Shown one piece after another: positions 55,949 through 63,970 of a stretch of DNA of 64,000 nucleotides (positions are counted from its first letter, which is position 1; each line of letters begins with the position of its first letter). This DNA comes from Rossellomorea aquimaris (GTDB lineage Bacteria > Bacillota > Bacilli > Bacillales > Fictibacillaceae). The position numbers and the translations under genes were made by a program. Location: contig JAIVLN010000001.1 in NCBI GenBank assembly GCA_020524245.1, forward strand, positions 930,001 through 994,000. Reading direction: 5' to 3'. Under the pieces are notes generated by a model. The model saw only the letters and a program-made list of their open reading frames with translations. It was not told where the DNA came from and searched no databases.

Positions 55949-55984
55949 GACCATTTACGTCCCGGTTAGTCATATTATGTCCCA
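55949..55984 (-). promoter_or_regulatory. CggR operator
   Basis: On the minus strand TGGGAC-N6-TGAC-N4-CGGGAC-N6-GGTC, close to the B. subtilis consensus CGGGAC-N6-TGTC-N4-CGGGAC-N6-TGTC. It lies 29 bases upstream of the cggR start and downstream of the promoter. Confidence 0.9.
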
Positions 55985-56020
55985 ATTCATGTAAAAAAAT
56001 TTACTGGCCTTTCAATTAGT

Positions 56021-56049
56021 ATAATAGCAAGTCTTTGAAAGGTGTTCAA
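56021..56049 (-). promoter_or_regulatory. Promoter of the cggR-gapA-pgk-tpiA-gpmI-eno operon
   Basis: On the minus strand TTGAAC-N17-TATTAT, just downstream of the glutaredoxin-like gene. Confidence 0.75.
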
Positions 56050-56058
56050 CTAATATAA

Positions 56059-56301
56059 CTAAATAAATGTAAGTAAGCGTTTTCTTAATGAAATTCGATC
56101 GATTATACCATATTGGAGGTCTTCGCCATCCACCTGCACGACCGGAATCATCAAGCCATATGCCTCCAACCATTCATCGTTTGTGTAAATGTCTCTTTCT
56201 TCTATTGTAAAACCAAGTTCCTCCTGCAGGTCCTCCAGGATAAAGAGCGCCTTATCGCAAAGCGGACAGTTCTCTTTCGTGTAAAAATGTACGGTCAACA
56301 T
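56059..56301 (-). CDS. Glutaredoxin-like protein
   Basis: This 80-residue thioredoxin-fold protein (MLTVHFYTKENCPLCDKALF) has a CPLC redox site and the cis-proline region LMIPVVQVDGEDLQYG. It belongs to the DUF836/glutaredoxin-like group common next to Bacillus glycolytic or sigL genes. ATG 56301 follows AAAGGAG; an earlier ATG lies over that site. The partner protein is unknown. Confidence 0.9.
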   Translation of the reverse strand: MLTVHFYTKENCPLCDKALFILEDLQEELGFTIEERDIYTNDEWLEAYGLMIPVVQVDGEDLQYGIIDRISLRKRLLTFI

Positions 56302-56405
56302 ATGTAAGTACTCCTTTCGGGCACGATACTTCATCATAATAAAAGGCTCTTTTCTAAAAGATTGTTACTTTTAAGGAATTTTAAAAATCACCTTGTGCAA
56401 GTTGT

Positions 56406-56567
56406 TTGGAGAGCAAGGTGCGAGACTCCAGCAGAATCAGCGGGCCAGGTGAGACCATTCAATGTCGCAAAGCGACGAGTGGGCTCACCGCACGCCCTGC
56501 GGAAAGCGAGCATCCTGGAGCGGAAATCAACGACTCTCAAGAGCAACAAAGCTTGCGAAAACAGCCT
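56406..56567. repeat. 160-bp structured repeat, copy 1
   Basis: GGAGAGCAAGGTGCGAGACTCC opens the element; inside are GGTGAG/CTCACC and GTCGC/GCGAC pairings; it closes GGAGCGGAAATCAAC, CTCTCAAGAGCAACAAAG. About 90% identical to 63543-63703. It lies between rpoN and the glutaredoxin-like gene. Confidence 0.9.
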
Positions 56568-56569
56568 AA

Positions 56570-56604
56570 TAAAAAGATGGAACAGGAATCGTTCCATCTT
56601 TATT
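56570..56604 (-). terminator. Terminator of rpoN
   Basis: A perfect 11-bp stem AAAGATGGAAC/GTTCCATCTTT is followed by TTATT on the minus strand. Confidence 0.88.
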
Positions 56605-57931
56605 ATACTATAAGTGATTTTCGTTTGGATGAGGAAGGAATGCGTAGTTCTTCGCGGTACTTGGCTACCGTTCGTCTCGAGATGTCGATTCCTTCTTTTT
56701 TCAATGTATCGGCGATCTTTTGGTCCGAAAGCGGCTTTTGTTTCTTTTCCGATTCAACCAACCGCTGGATCTTGATTTTCACTTGAGCTGATGAAGTTTC
56801 TTCCGCATGATTTCCTTTATCCAGCTTAGAGGTGAATAGCGATTTCAGCTGAATCGTCCCTTTCGGCGTCTGGATTGTCTTGTTTTTGACCGCTCGACTG
56901 ATGGTGGATTCGTGGACGTCGATTGCTTGAGCGACTTCCTTCAATGTCATCGGCTTCAATGCCTCATACCCTTTTTCAAAAAAGGTACGTTGCTTCTGAA
57001 CGAGGAAATCTGCAAGGTTTTGCAGGGTTTCCCGACGCTGCTCAAGGCTTCGTTTCAACCATTCATATTTCTGCAGCTGTTTTTCCAAATAGGACCGAGC
57101 ATCTGAGTGACGTTTCATAATGCGAAAATACCGATCATTCAAAGTCACCTCTGGAACCAGTTCCTCATTCATACGGATCTTGAATCCGCCGCTTTCATCA
57201 TTCTCGATGAAAAATTCCGGTTCGACCCACTCACTGCGTTGTTTTGAAAATGCGGAGCAAGGTCTAGGATTAAGGGAGCGAATGATGACATCCGCCTTTT
57301 GCAATTCTTTCAACGAAATGTTCAATTTCTTGGAAAGCTGGCTGAACTTTTTATCCGCAAGGTCCTGAAGATGATTTTCGATAATTTCCTGGACCAATGG
57401 AGATTTTTCTTCACCCGCTTTGTATTGTAAAAGGAGACATTCCGAAAGCGTACGCGCCCCGACACCTACCGGCTCCAACTGCTGGATGACCTCTAATGCT
57501 TTCTCAATCCTGTCCATCTCAATGCCAAGCTCTTCCTGCAAACATTCGAGACTGCAATCGAGATAGCCGTTTTCATCCAGGCAATAAATCATATACTCCA
57601 CGATGGTCTTCTCTTCATCCGGATTCTCGAGCCAGGCCAATTGACCGACTAAATATTGCTGAAGAGAGGGGTCTTCTGATTTTACATAATAGATTGGATG
57701 GACCTCATCGTCTTCATAAAACCATGCGTCCTTATCGAAATCCGTAGGTTGGTCGACTTTTTCCGTATGTGTGTTTCTTTCAATCAGTTCTATAATAGGA
57801 TTCTCTAGTGCTTGTTGACGTAGAAAGTGAGCTAATTCAAGTGTTGGGTATTGTAAAATCGTGATTGCTTGCCGTAACTCGTTTGTCATGACAAGTTTCA
57901 TCGATTGCGTTTGATATAGTCCTAACTCCAT
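56603..57931 (-). CDS. rpoN: RNA polymerase sigma-54 factor
   Basis: This 442-residue sigma-54 (SigL in Bacillus) has a Gln/Leu-rich region I (LYQTQSMKLVMTNELRQAITILQ), an acidic linker, the core-binding region (QQLEPVGVGARTLSECLLLQ), the helix-turn-helix (MTLKEVAQAIDVHESTISRAVKNK) and the RpoN box (ISRRTVAKYREELRIPSSSKRK). It directs -24/-12 promoters with enhancer proteins. No bEBP gene is in this window. Confidence 0.96.
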   Translation of the reverse strand: MELGLYQTQSMKLVMTNELRQAITILQYPTLELAHFLRQQALENPIIELIERNTHTEKVDQPTDFDKDAWFYEDDEVHPIYYVKSEDPSLQQYLVGQLAWLENPDEEKTIVEYMIYCLDENGYLDCSLECLQEELGIEMDRIEKALEVIQQLEPVGVGARTLSECLLLQYKAGEEKSPLVQEIIENHLQDLADKKFSQLSKKLNISLKELQKADVIIRSLNPRPCSAFSKQRSEWVEPEFFIENDESGGFKIRMNEELVPEVTLNDRYFRIMKRHSDARSYLEKQLQKYEWLKRSLEQRRETLQNLADFLVQKQRTFFEKGYEALKPMTLKEVAQAIDVHESTISRAVKNKTIQTPKGTIQLKSLFTSKLDKGNHAEETSSAQVKIKIQRLVESEKKQKPLSDQKIADTLKKEGIDISRRTVAKYREELRIPSSSKRKSLIV

Positions 57932-57996
57932 AACAATACCTCCCTAACACCATCATATCAAAAATGTATGCGCTTTATCACTATGCAAAATTTACA

Positions 57997-58026
57997 TAAA
58001 AAGAGCGTCCAGCAGATGGACACTCT
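57997..58026 (-). terminator. Terminator of the cupredoxin gene
   Basis: The stem AGAGCGTCCA/TGGACACTCT is followed by TTTTT on the minus strand. Confidence 0.85.
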
Positions 58027-58033
58027 AATCGAT

Positions 58034-58639
58034 TTATTCTTCTACAATGATGGTTCCTTTCATACCTGCTTCTTTATGGCCGGGTACACTGCAATAAAAT
58101 TCGAATTCACCTGTTTCTTTCGGGATGAATTTTATGCTGACCGTTTGACCTGGGTTTGCATTCATGTGTAGCGTCTTTTTATGTTTCTCGTCACCATGCG
58201 CATAGGTTTTCTTTGTACCTAACAAACGATCGAGCATAGATGTCTCGTCTGGGTGATCGGGCATTTCACTCATGAAGGTCATTTCCATATCCATTTCATC
58301 TTCCACAAAATCGTGAAAGACTTGTCCATCATTCGTCATGACAAATTCATATTCTTGCCCTTTTTTCAAGGTGATTTGTGATGGCTCGAACTTCATTTCA
58401 GTTGCTGTAATCTCAATTGTATTGCCTTTTTGAGCAGCTTCTTGTTCTTTATTGCTGTTCTTGTCAGCTTGATTCTTCTCGGCTTGATCATTATTCTTCA
58501 TATCTTCTTCAGAAGTTGCGGTGTCATCAGACTTCGAAGTATCTTCCTTTTCACCTGAACCACATCCAACTAAGGAGATGATCATAAGTAAAGAAACGAC
58601 CAATAAAAATGTGTAGCGCTTTTTTCGCATTTTTTTCAC
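58034..58639 (-). CDS. Cupredoxin-domain lipoprotein
   Basis: This 201-residue lipoprotein has a signal peptide ending LVGC (Cys26), a low-complexity acidic and Asn/Gln-rich linker to about residue 70, and a cupredoxin domain with Cu ligands in QVFHDFVE (His) and FYCSVPGHKEAGMKG (Cys-His-Met), the type 1 copper set. A loop rich in Met, Asp and His (DEMDMEMTFMSEMPDHPDET) is inserted and may bind extra copper. It is surface-bound; an electron-transfer or copper-handling role is likely. Confidence 0.88.
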   Translation of the reverse strand: MKKMRKKRYTFLLVVSLLMIISLVGCGSGEKEDTSKSDDTATSEEDMKNNDQAEKNQADKNSNKEQEAAQKGNTIEITATEMKFEPSQITLKKGQEYEFVMTNDGQVFHDFVEDEMDMEMTFMSEMPDHPDETSMLDRLLGTKKTYAHGDEKHKKTLHMNANPGQTVSIKFIPKETGEFEFYCSVPGHKEAGMKGTIIVEE

Positions 58640-58714
58640 TCCCGAACCTTTGTTAACGGTTTAAAGTTAACAAAGTTACTTTTAATACGCAAACGTTCAA
58701 AAGTACAGATTGGA

Positions 58715-58957
58715 TCACTTATAATCACGATTTTCATGTTCAATTTCTGCATAACGTACTTGATGTTTATTGTCTTCTGAAATTTTTTGGCGGTCAAAGG
58801 AATCTCTTCCGGCCAACATGTCGTCATATGGGGTGAACTCATTATTCGGTAGTTTCTTCCGACGAAACATTTTATAAACGATGATTGCGGGGATAATAAC
58901 GTACATCCCAAATGCGAGGGAAATTTGAAGAGTATGGTACACTTGCTCGATGTCCAT
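58715..58957 (-). CDS. Small membrane protein (DUF3951-like)
   Basis: This 80-residue protein has one membrane segment (ISLAFGMYVIIPAIIVYKMF) followed by RRKKLPNNEFTPYDDMLAGR and a charged tail. It loosely fits the DUF3951 group of Bacillus small membrane proteins; the function is unknown. Its ATG follows AAGGGGG. It is the gene before the cupredoxin lipoprotein in transcription order, 75 bases apart. Confidence 0.7.
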   Translation of the reverse strand: MDIEQVYHTLQISLAFGMYVIIPAIIVYKMFRRKKLPNNEFTPYDDMLAGRDSFDRQKISEDNKHQVRYAEIEHENRDYK

Positions 58958-59089
58958 GCAACAACCCCCTTAAAAAAATATTTTTCCCGACTTTTATACA
59001 GGACTTTACAAATTATGATATAATTTAGTGTCAGTATGCAGTGTTTCATTGCATGTTTTTATATTGTTTAATTGGTGGTGAAAGAGTTT

Positions 59090-60088
59090 ATGCCTTCACG
59101 AATAGATCGAAAGAAGCAAAAAAAGAAAGGCAATTTCCTGAAAAGGACGCTATTATTGCTCGTCATCCTGTTCATAGCTGTCGCAGGCTATGCTGCTATA
59201 CAATATTATATGGGAATTCAACAAGCAGAACCTTCGAAAGAGATGGAAGCCGACTATGAATTCAACGCCGAAGAACCAGTCGAAGGAAAATATAACGTTC
59301 TTCTATTAGGTGTTGACGCTCGAGAAGGGGAAAACAGTTCGCGGACAGACACGATTATGATTGCTCAATATGATACAGATACGAATCAAGCAAAATTGGT
59401 GTCCATCATGCGTGACTCCTACGTTGAAATCCCGGGCTATAAAGATAACAAGATTAACGCTGCCTTCTTCCACGGTGGTCCAGAGCTGTTGAGACAAACG
59501 ATTAAAGAAAACTTTGATATCGATATCCATTATTATGCGTTAGTGGATTTCAAAGGCTTCGAACAAATCGTTGATACAGTCGCTCCTGACGGTATTGAAA
59601 TGAATGTTGAAAAACGGATGTCCACGAACATCGGAGTGACATTAGAACCAGGTGTACAAAAGTTGAATGGTAAAGAGCTATTAGGTTATGCTCGTTTCCG
59701 TCATGATGCCCGAGGTGATTTCGCCCGTGTCGAAAGACAACAAGAAGTGGTTTCCAAAGTAAAAGATGAATTTACAAGCCTCTATGGAATCAGTAAGCTT
59801 CCAAAGGTGATTGGAACGATTCAACCGTACATTGATACGAACATGAAAACATTGACTGCGGTTGGACTGGCTAAAGATATCATCACGAACAAAGGTGATA
59901 TTGAAACATTGAAGATTCCTGTAGAAGGTGGCTTCACTGAAACATCCAATTCCGCAGGATCCATTCTGCAACTCGATTTCGAGAAAAACACACAAGCACT
60001 GCAAGATTTCCTCGGACTCGGACCTGGTTCAAACACGTACACTGAGAACTCTGAAACCGACAAAGAAGAAGAAAGCGAAGAATCATAG
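59090..60088 (+). CDS. LytR-CpsA-Psr (LCP) family cell-wall ligase
   Basis: This protein of about 332 residues has a basic cytosolic start (MPSRIDRKKQKKKGNF), one membrane helix (TLLLLVILFIAVAGYAAI) and the extracellular LCP domain: NVLLLGVDAREGENSSRTDTIMI (Arg/Asp pyrophosphate site), VSIMRDSYVEIPG, KINAAFFHGG, LNGKELLGYARFRHDARGDFARVERQQ. An acidic tail (ETDKEEESEES) ends it. LCP enzymes attach teichoic acids or other glycopolymers to peptidoglycan. ATG 59090 fits GGTGG better than the upstream GTG frame. Confidence 0.93.
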   Translation: MPSRIDRKKQKKKGNFLKRTLLLLVILFIAVAGYAAIQYYMGIQQAEPSKEMEADYEFNAEEPVEGKYNVLLLGVDAREGENSSRTDTIMIAQYDTDTNQAKLVSIMRDSYVEIPGYKDNKINAAFFHGGPELLRQTIKENFDIDIHYYALVDFKGFEQIVDTVAPDGIEMNVEKRMSTNIGVTLEPGVQKLNGKELLGYARFRHDARGDFARVERQQEVVSKVKDEFTSLYGISKLPKVIGTIQPYIDTNMKTLTAVGLAKDIITNKGDIETLKIPVEGGFTETSNSAGSILQLDFEKNTQALQDFLGLGPGSNTYTENSETDKEEESEES

Positions 60089-60091
60089 AGA

Positions 60092-60125
60092 AAAGATTGG
60101 GGGAACTTCCTCCAATCTTTTTTTG
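60092..60125 (+). terminator. Terminator of the LCP gene
   Basis: The stem AAAGATTGG/CCAATCTTT is followed by TTTTTG. Confidence 0.88.
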
Positions 60126-60133
60126 TTTTGGAA

Positions 60134-60193
60134 GTGCCAGGTACCGATTGAGAACCGTTGGGGCACAACGGGTATTGATTGGTACCTGGCACT
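60134..60193. repeat. GTGCCAGGTACC repeat, copy 6 (full hairpin)
   Basis: A 60-base hairpin AGTGCCAGGTACC, AGAACCGTTG, CAACGG, GGTACCTGGCACT, as at 48329, immediately after a terminator. Confidence 0.9.
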
Positions 60194-60344
60194 CAATTCA
60201 TCTTTATCTCTAATGGAACGTTTAAATCGGCTGAGACAGGGAAAAATGGTATGATGTATATAAGCCTTTTTTACATACGATATGCAGTCATATAGGGCGT
60301 AAGAAAATCGTCGAACGAAAAGTACGGTCGATGAAGCCTAAAAG

Positions 60345-60361
60345 TTTGACCTATATTGACC
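60345..60361 (+). promoter_or_regulatory. CtsR operator of clpP
   Basis: TTTGACC-TAT-ATTGACC is the reverse complement of the CtsR heptad repeat GGTCAAA-N3-GGTCAAA with one mismatch. The downstream TTGACC may double as the -35 box. Confidence 0.88.
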
Positions 60362-60421
60362 TATTGAGTAAGATGAAATTAAAGCCATAAAGATACTTAT
60401 GGAAAGAGGAGGATTTCTGAA

Positions 60422-61015
60422 ATGAACTTAATCCCAACAGTTATTGAACAAACGAACCGCGGAGAGCGTGCCTATGACATTTACTCCCGCCTTCTAAAAG
60501 ACCGTATCATCATGCTAGGGAGCGCGATTGACGACAATGTTGCGAACTCGATCGTTGCACAATTGCTATTCTTAGCTGCAGAAGATCCAGATAAGGATAT
60601 CTCCCTTTACATCAACAGTCCTGGCGGATCCATCACTGCTGGAATGGCGATCTACGATACGATGCAATTCATCAAACCAAAAGTCAGCACAATCTGTATC
60701 GGTATGGCTGCATCCATGGGTGCATTCTTACTTACAGCAGGTGAGCCTGGAAAGCGTTATGCACTTCCAAACAGTGAAGTCATGATTCACCAACCACTCG
60801 GTGGAACCCAAGGGCAAGCTGCTGACATTGAAATTCACGCTCGTCGTATCATCGAAATGCGTGAGAAGATCAACAAGATCATCGCAGATCGTTCTGGTCA
60901 ACCAGTTGAGGTTGTAGAACGTGACACGGATCGTGACAACTTCATGAGTGCACATAGAGCTAAAGAATACGGCTTGATTGATGACGTTATCGAAAAGCCA
61001 GTAGCAACAACTTAA
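60422..61015 (+). CDS. clpP: ATP-dependent Clp protease proteolytic subunit
   Basis: This 197-residue serine protease has Ser98 in [11 protein letters not shown], His123 in [10 protein letters not shown] and Asp172 in RDTDRDNFM forming the triad. It assembles as a 14-mer and works with ClpX and ClpC. AGAGGAGG precedes the start. A CtsR box 60 bases upstream predicts induction by heat and protein stress. It also degrades SsrA-tagged proteins, so it is functionally tied to the tmRNA encoded at 41 kb. Confidence 0.98.
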   Translation: MNLIPTVIEQTNRGERAYDIYSRLLKDRIIMLGSAIDDNVANSIVAQLLFLAAEDPDKDISLYINSPGGSITAGMAIYDTMQFIKPKVSTICIGMAASMGAFLLTAGEPGKRYALPNSEVMIHQPLGGTQGQAADIEIHARRIIEMREKINKIIADRSGQPVEVVERDTDRDNFMSAHRAKEYGLIDDVIEKPVATT

Positions 61016-61027
61016 TAAGGAACAGAG

Positions 61028-61058
61028 AAAGGTTGACCGACATGGTCGACCTTTTTTT
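61028..61058 (+). terminator. Terminator of clpP
   Basis: The stem AAAGGTTGACC/GGTCGACCTTT is followed by TTTT. Confidence 0.88.
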
Positions 61059-61112
61059 ATGGGTAAAAAGTGAAAGCACTCTCATAAACTGGATTTAAAG
61101 GAGGGATTTCGC

Positions 61113-61595
61113 GTGAAACGTCTTGTTGTCCTTATATTGATCGTCCTTCTTGGCTTTGGAACCTACCAATGGTTTGCAGAAAATGAGAGTCCACCTCCGG
61201 CATCTGAAGAGCAGAAAGATCAAGATCAAAAGGAACCTGATGAGGATGGTGATACAGGATCGGATGAAGACGAAACGGTCGGTGATCCGGTTGAAAACGA
61301 TGCGTTCAAGATTGAAAGTCCCCTCCCGAATGAAACAGTCAGTGACGAGTTTCTTTTTAAAGGAAAAGCGAGGGTATTTGAAGCGGCTTTCCAATATGAA
61401 TTGAAGGATGGAGACACGGTAATCTCAAGTGATTTTCTGATGGCATCGGAAGGCGCACCTGCATGGGGTACTTTTGAAACGATGATTTCAGTACCAAAGA
61501 ATGTGAAAGATCAATTAATCCTCAAGATTTTTGTAGAGAGCGCCAAAGACGGCTCAGAAATCAATATCCTCGAAATACCTCTGAAAGTTGAGTAA
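61113..61595 (+). CDS. Gmad2-domain (spore germination immunoglobulin-like) protein
   Basis: This 160-residue protein has an N-terminal membrane anchor or signal (VVLILIVLLGFGTYQWF), an acidic linker (EEQKDQDQKEPDEDGD) and a Gmad2 domain: FKIESPLPNETVSDEFLFKG, KARVFEAAFQYELKDGD, FLMASEGAPAWGTFETMISV. Gmad2 is an Ig-like surface domain often fused to GerMN in spore formers. Here it stands alone. Its exact role is unknown. It lies behind clpP but after a terminator. Confidence 0.88.
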   Translation: MKRLVVLILIVLLGFGTYQWFAENESPPPASEEQKDQDQKEPDEDGDTGSDEDETVGDPVENDAFKIESPLPNETVSDEFLFKGKARVFEAAFQYELKDGDTVISSDFLMASEGAPAWGTFETMISVPKNVKDQLILKIFVESAKDGSEINILEIPLKVE

Positions 61596-61618
61596 AGAAA
61601 ACTTGGCAAAGCCAATAG

Positions 61619-61657
61619 GAAAAACCAGAGCAGGGGGAGGATGCCGCTCTGGTTTTC
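61619..61657. terminator. Bidirectional terminator between the Gmad2 and phhA genes
   Basis: The stem AAAACCAGAGC/GCTCTGGTTTT has a 13-base loop. Confidence 0.88.
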
Positions 61658-61687
61658 CTTATGATTGCACGATTCTTTCAAATCGGA

Positions 61688-63424
61688 TCAAGCTGATCTG
61701 CGTACTTTAATCAAATGGAGCCCGTTGTTAATCCATTTATTGAGCTTCGGTTGTTTTTTCATTTCCTCAAGATCCGTCATCAACTTGTTTTTCGTTGTCG
61801 GTAATAACGGTTTCTGGGTGAGGATTTCCACAATTTCGAGTCTTAACAGCCAATCCTCCGGGAAGTTTTCGAGCTCTGTGACGACGTGATCGATGGTCAC
61901 AATGACTTCTTGTGGTGTCTTCTCTTCCTCTCTCAAACTACGAATCTTCCCGTACAATTCTTCAAGCGGTGAAAGTTCTTTCGGTTCTACTGGAACCTCT
62001 TCATCTTTCAAATCCCCACCAAAGAAATGCTCACTGTCAGCAGCTCCAGCAAATACCGATGTGATTCGGCTTCCGACCGCCATGTCGAAGATTCCTTCAT
62101 CCGTTTCAAAAAGCACGGTTCCGTTGTGCGTCACTTTCGCACCTTCAACACCAATCAAGATGACTTTATCGTTATTGCGGACGACATGATCGAGCGTACC
62201 TTGGACAACGATACCTGAATCAAATTCCAATCGGAGTGGTTCTCCAACTTCAAGCCAGTTGGCTACAAAGTCTTCATCCGTCCAATCCTCTAGTGGTTTT
62301 TCCGAGCCAGTAATATTTCCGATTGGTGAACTGAAGCCTTCTACATGGATATCTTTTCCATGACCTTCTAACACTTCCTCATTTACAGAAAGGGCTGTTG
62401 GTCCTTCCGTTTTCATGAAAATCGCTTTCCCATCAGTGTCTTTGAGCAGTTCAGTCACAGTACCTGTCACTTGAAGTCCTGAACTGAAGACGGAAGTTGC
62501 CGTGTTCGCCGATCGGACCGCTTTATCTAGACTTTCCGTACCTCCAACTTTAAACGCCATCGTCTCAGAAAACTGTTCAACTGCTTCAATCAATTGTTCA
62601 AAGCTTTCACAGACAAAAAGCTGTGGCTGCTGGGTGGTAATGTCGAAACCTGTGTTAATCGCCGTTTCCAGATCGAATGGAAGTTTCGTAACTTCATCTG
62701 ATAAACTCGTAACACTCTCACCGATTGAAGACAATAGACCTGCTCCGTATAGTTTCGGCTTCTCTACCGTACCAATCATGCCGAATTCGACTGTCCACCA
62801 GTACAATCTTGAAATCTGTTCAGCTTCAGAAATCTCAGTGACCGCTTCCTGCTTCTCTTTAAAATTCGCACGTGCCGCTTCGATCTCTTCTTCTGAGGCT
62901 GAGCCATCCTCAAGTATCGCAGACAATGAACGGATGGCATCAAACAGTTCATGCTCTTCTTTGGTCGCGAGTGCTTTCGATCCGATCTCACCGAACATTT
63001 TTACAAATTGAGCAAAGGTAGGATCTGATAGAATCGGTGCGTGGCCTGCCGCTTCATGAATGATGTCAGGAGCTGGTGTGTAATCGATGTTTTCGAGTTT
63101 ACGGATGTCCGTTGCAATCGGCAAGTACCCATGCGCCTGGAAATCGAAGAACATAACAGCCGGAATGAATCCGTCAATGGTAACGGCTCCCCAACCGAAT
63201 GGCTTCAAACTCTCGTTCATATCATCGACTTTCGGAATCGAATTGATTTTGATCCCAGATGAAACCAAGCCATCCGTATACGCTTCATGGGCCACATCTT
63301 TCAAGAAATTATGATTCTGTCGCATGACATAACGCCAAACCGCGTGGTCGATCGGTGAATACTTCTCATGATGCTGCTCCACAACAAATTTTCTTAAATG
63401 CGCCGGTAATGGTCTTTGTTTCAT
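61688..63424 (-). CDS. phhA: Phenylalanine 4-hydroxylase (aromatic amino acid hydroxylase, long form)
   Basis: This 578-residue pterin-dependent hydroxylase carries its iron site as His123 and His128 (IIHEAAGHAPIL) and Glu213 (YWWTVEFGMIG). It is far longer than the roughly 270-residue proteobacterial PhhA: residues about 310-578 form an extra beta-rich part (LQVTGTVTELLKDTDGKAIF...) and a final helical segment, as in the long Bacillus type. It converts phenylalanine to tyrosine. A T-box with a Tyr specifier upstream fits this role. Confidence 0.93.
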   Translation of the reverse strand: MKQRPLPAHLRKFVVEQHHEKYSPIDHAVWRYVMRQNHNFLKDVAHEAYTDGLVSSGIKINSIPKVDDMNESLKPFGWGAVTIDGFIPAVMFFDFQAHGYLPIATDIRKLENIDYTPAPDIIHEAAGHAPILSDPTFAQFVKMFGEIGSKALATKEEHELFDAIRSLSAILEDGSASEEEIEAARANFKEKQEAVTEISEAEQISRLYWWTVEFGMIGTVEKPKLYGAGLLSSIGESVTSLSDEVTKLPFDLETAINTGFDITTQQPQLFVCESFEQLIEAVEQFSETMAFKVGGTESLDKAVRSANTATSVFSSGLQVTGTVTELLKDTDGKAIFMKTEGPTALSVNEEVLEGHGKDIHVEGFSSPIGNITGSEKPLEDWTDEDFVANWLEVGEPLRLEFDSGIVVQGTLDHVVRNNDKVILIGVEGAKVTHNGTVLFETDEGIFDMAVGSRITSVFAGAADSEHFFGGDLKDEEVPVEPKELSPLEELYGKIRSLREEEKTPQEVIVTIDHVVTELENFPEDWLLRLEIVEILTQKPLLPTTKNKLMTDLEEMKKQPKLNKWINNGLHLIKVRRSA

Positions 63425-63542
63425 CTTTCATTCTCCTTTTTATATTAATTTATTGGTGATGCATTTGTTTTTTGGAATTGCTGTTTTCTAATGAATTGTT
63501 GCTTTCGGGTCGTTTTTTTAAAAGACAACTTATGCATTTTGA

Positions 63543-63703
63543 TTGGAGAGCAAGGTGCGAGACTCCTGCGGGATCAGCGGGACAGGTGAGACCAATCAAT
63601 GTCGCAAGCGACGAGTGGGCTCACCGCACGCCCCGAGGAAAGCGAGCATCCTGGAGCGGAAATCAACTACTCTCAAGAGCAACAAAGTTTGCGAAAACAG
63701 CCT
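63543..63703. repeat. 160-bp structured repeat, copy 2, inside the phhA leader
   Basis: It is co-linear with the element at 56406-56567, with only scattered changes. It sits between the T-box terminator and the phhA start codon, so any read-through transcript carries it, in antisense to the orientation given. Confidence 0.9.
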
Positions 63704-63715
63704 TTGAAAAAACAA

Positions 63716-63910
63716 AAAAACCTTCCATCCGATTAGGGACGAAAAGTTTCCGCGGTACCACCCTGATTGATGAACTGAATCGTTCATCCACTCATTCATA
63801 AAGCCCTTCACTTGCAATGTAATTCACGAATTCGACTGCCCGGACTTTCACCACCCGCCCGGTCTCTATATGCTGCCCACCGAATTGCTACTGCTTTTGC
63901 AAAAGCTATG
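63716..63910 (-). promoter_or_regulatory. T-box leader, tyrosine specifier (UAC), controlling phhA
   Basis: The conserved T-box AGGGTGGTACCGCGG lies at 63750-63764. The terminator stem CTTTTCGTCC/GGATGGAAGG is followed by TTTTTTT (63716-63745). Stem I has AGTA on its 5' side (loop E) and GTGAATTACATTGC on its 3' side, placing GAA-U-UAC, so the specifier is UAC at 63819-63821. A stem III hairpin GATGAAC/GTTCATC precedes the T-box. The T-box UGGU pairs with ACCA, matching discriminator A of tRNA-Tyr. Confidence 0.9.
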
Positions 63911-63934
63911 ATATTGAATTGATTGTTATTTACA

Positions 63935-63970
63935 CACTTAAACGCTTAGACGCTTAGACGCTTTTAAGTG
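63935..63970. repeat. Inverted repeat with internal triplicated ACGCTTAG
   Basis: CACTTAAA (63935-63942) and TTTAAGTG (63963-63970) enclose CGCTTAGACGCTTAGACGCT. It lies upstream of the T-box, near the likely promoter of phhA. Role unknown. Confidence 0.6.
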
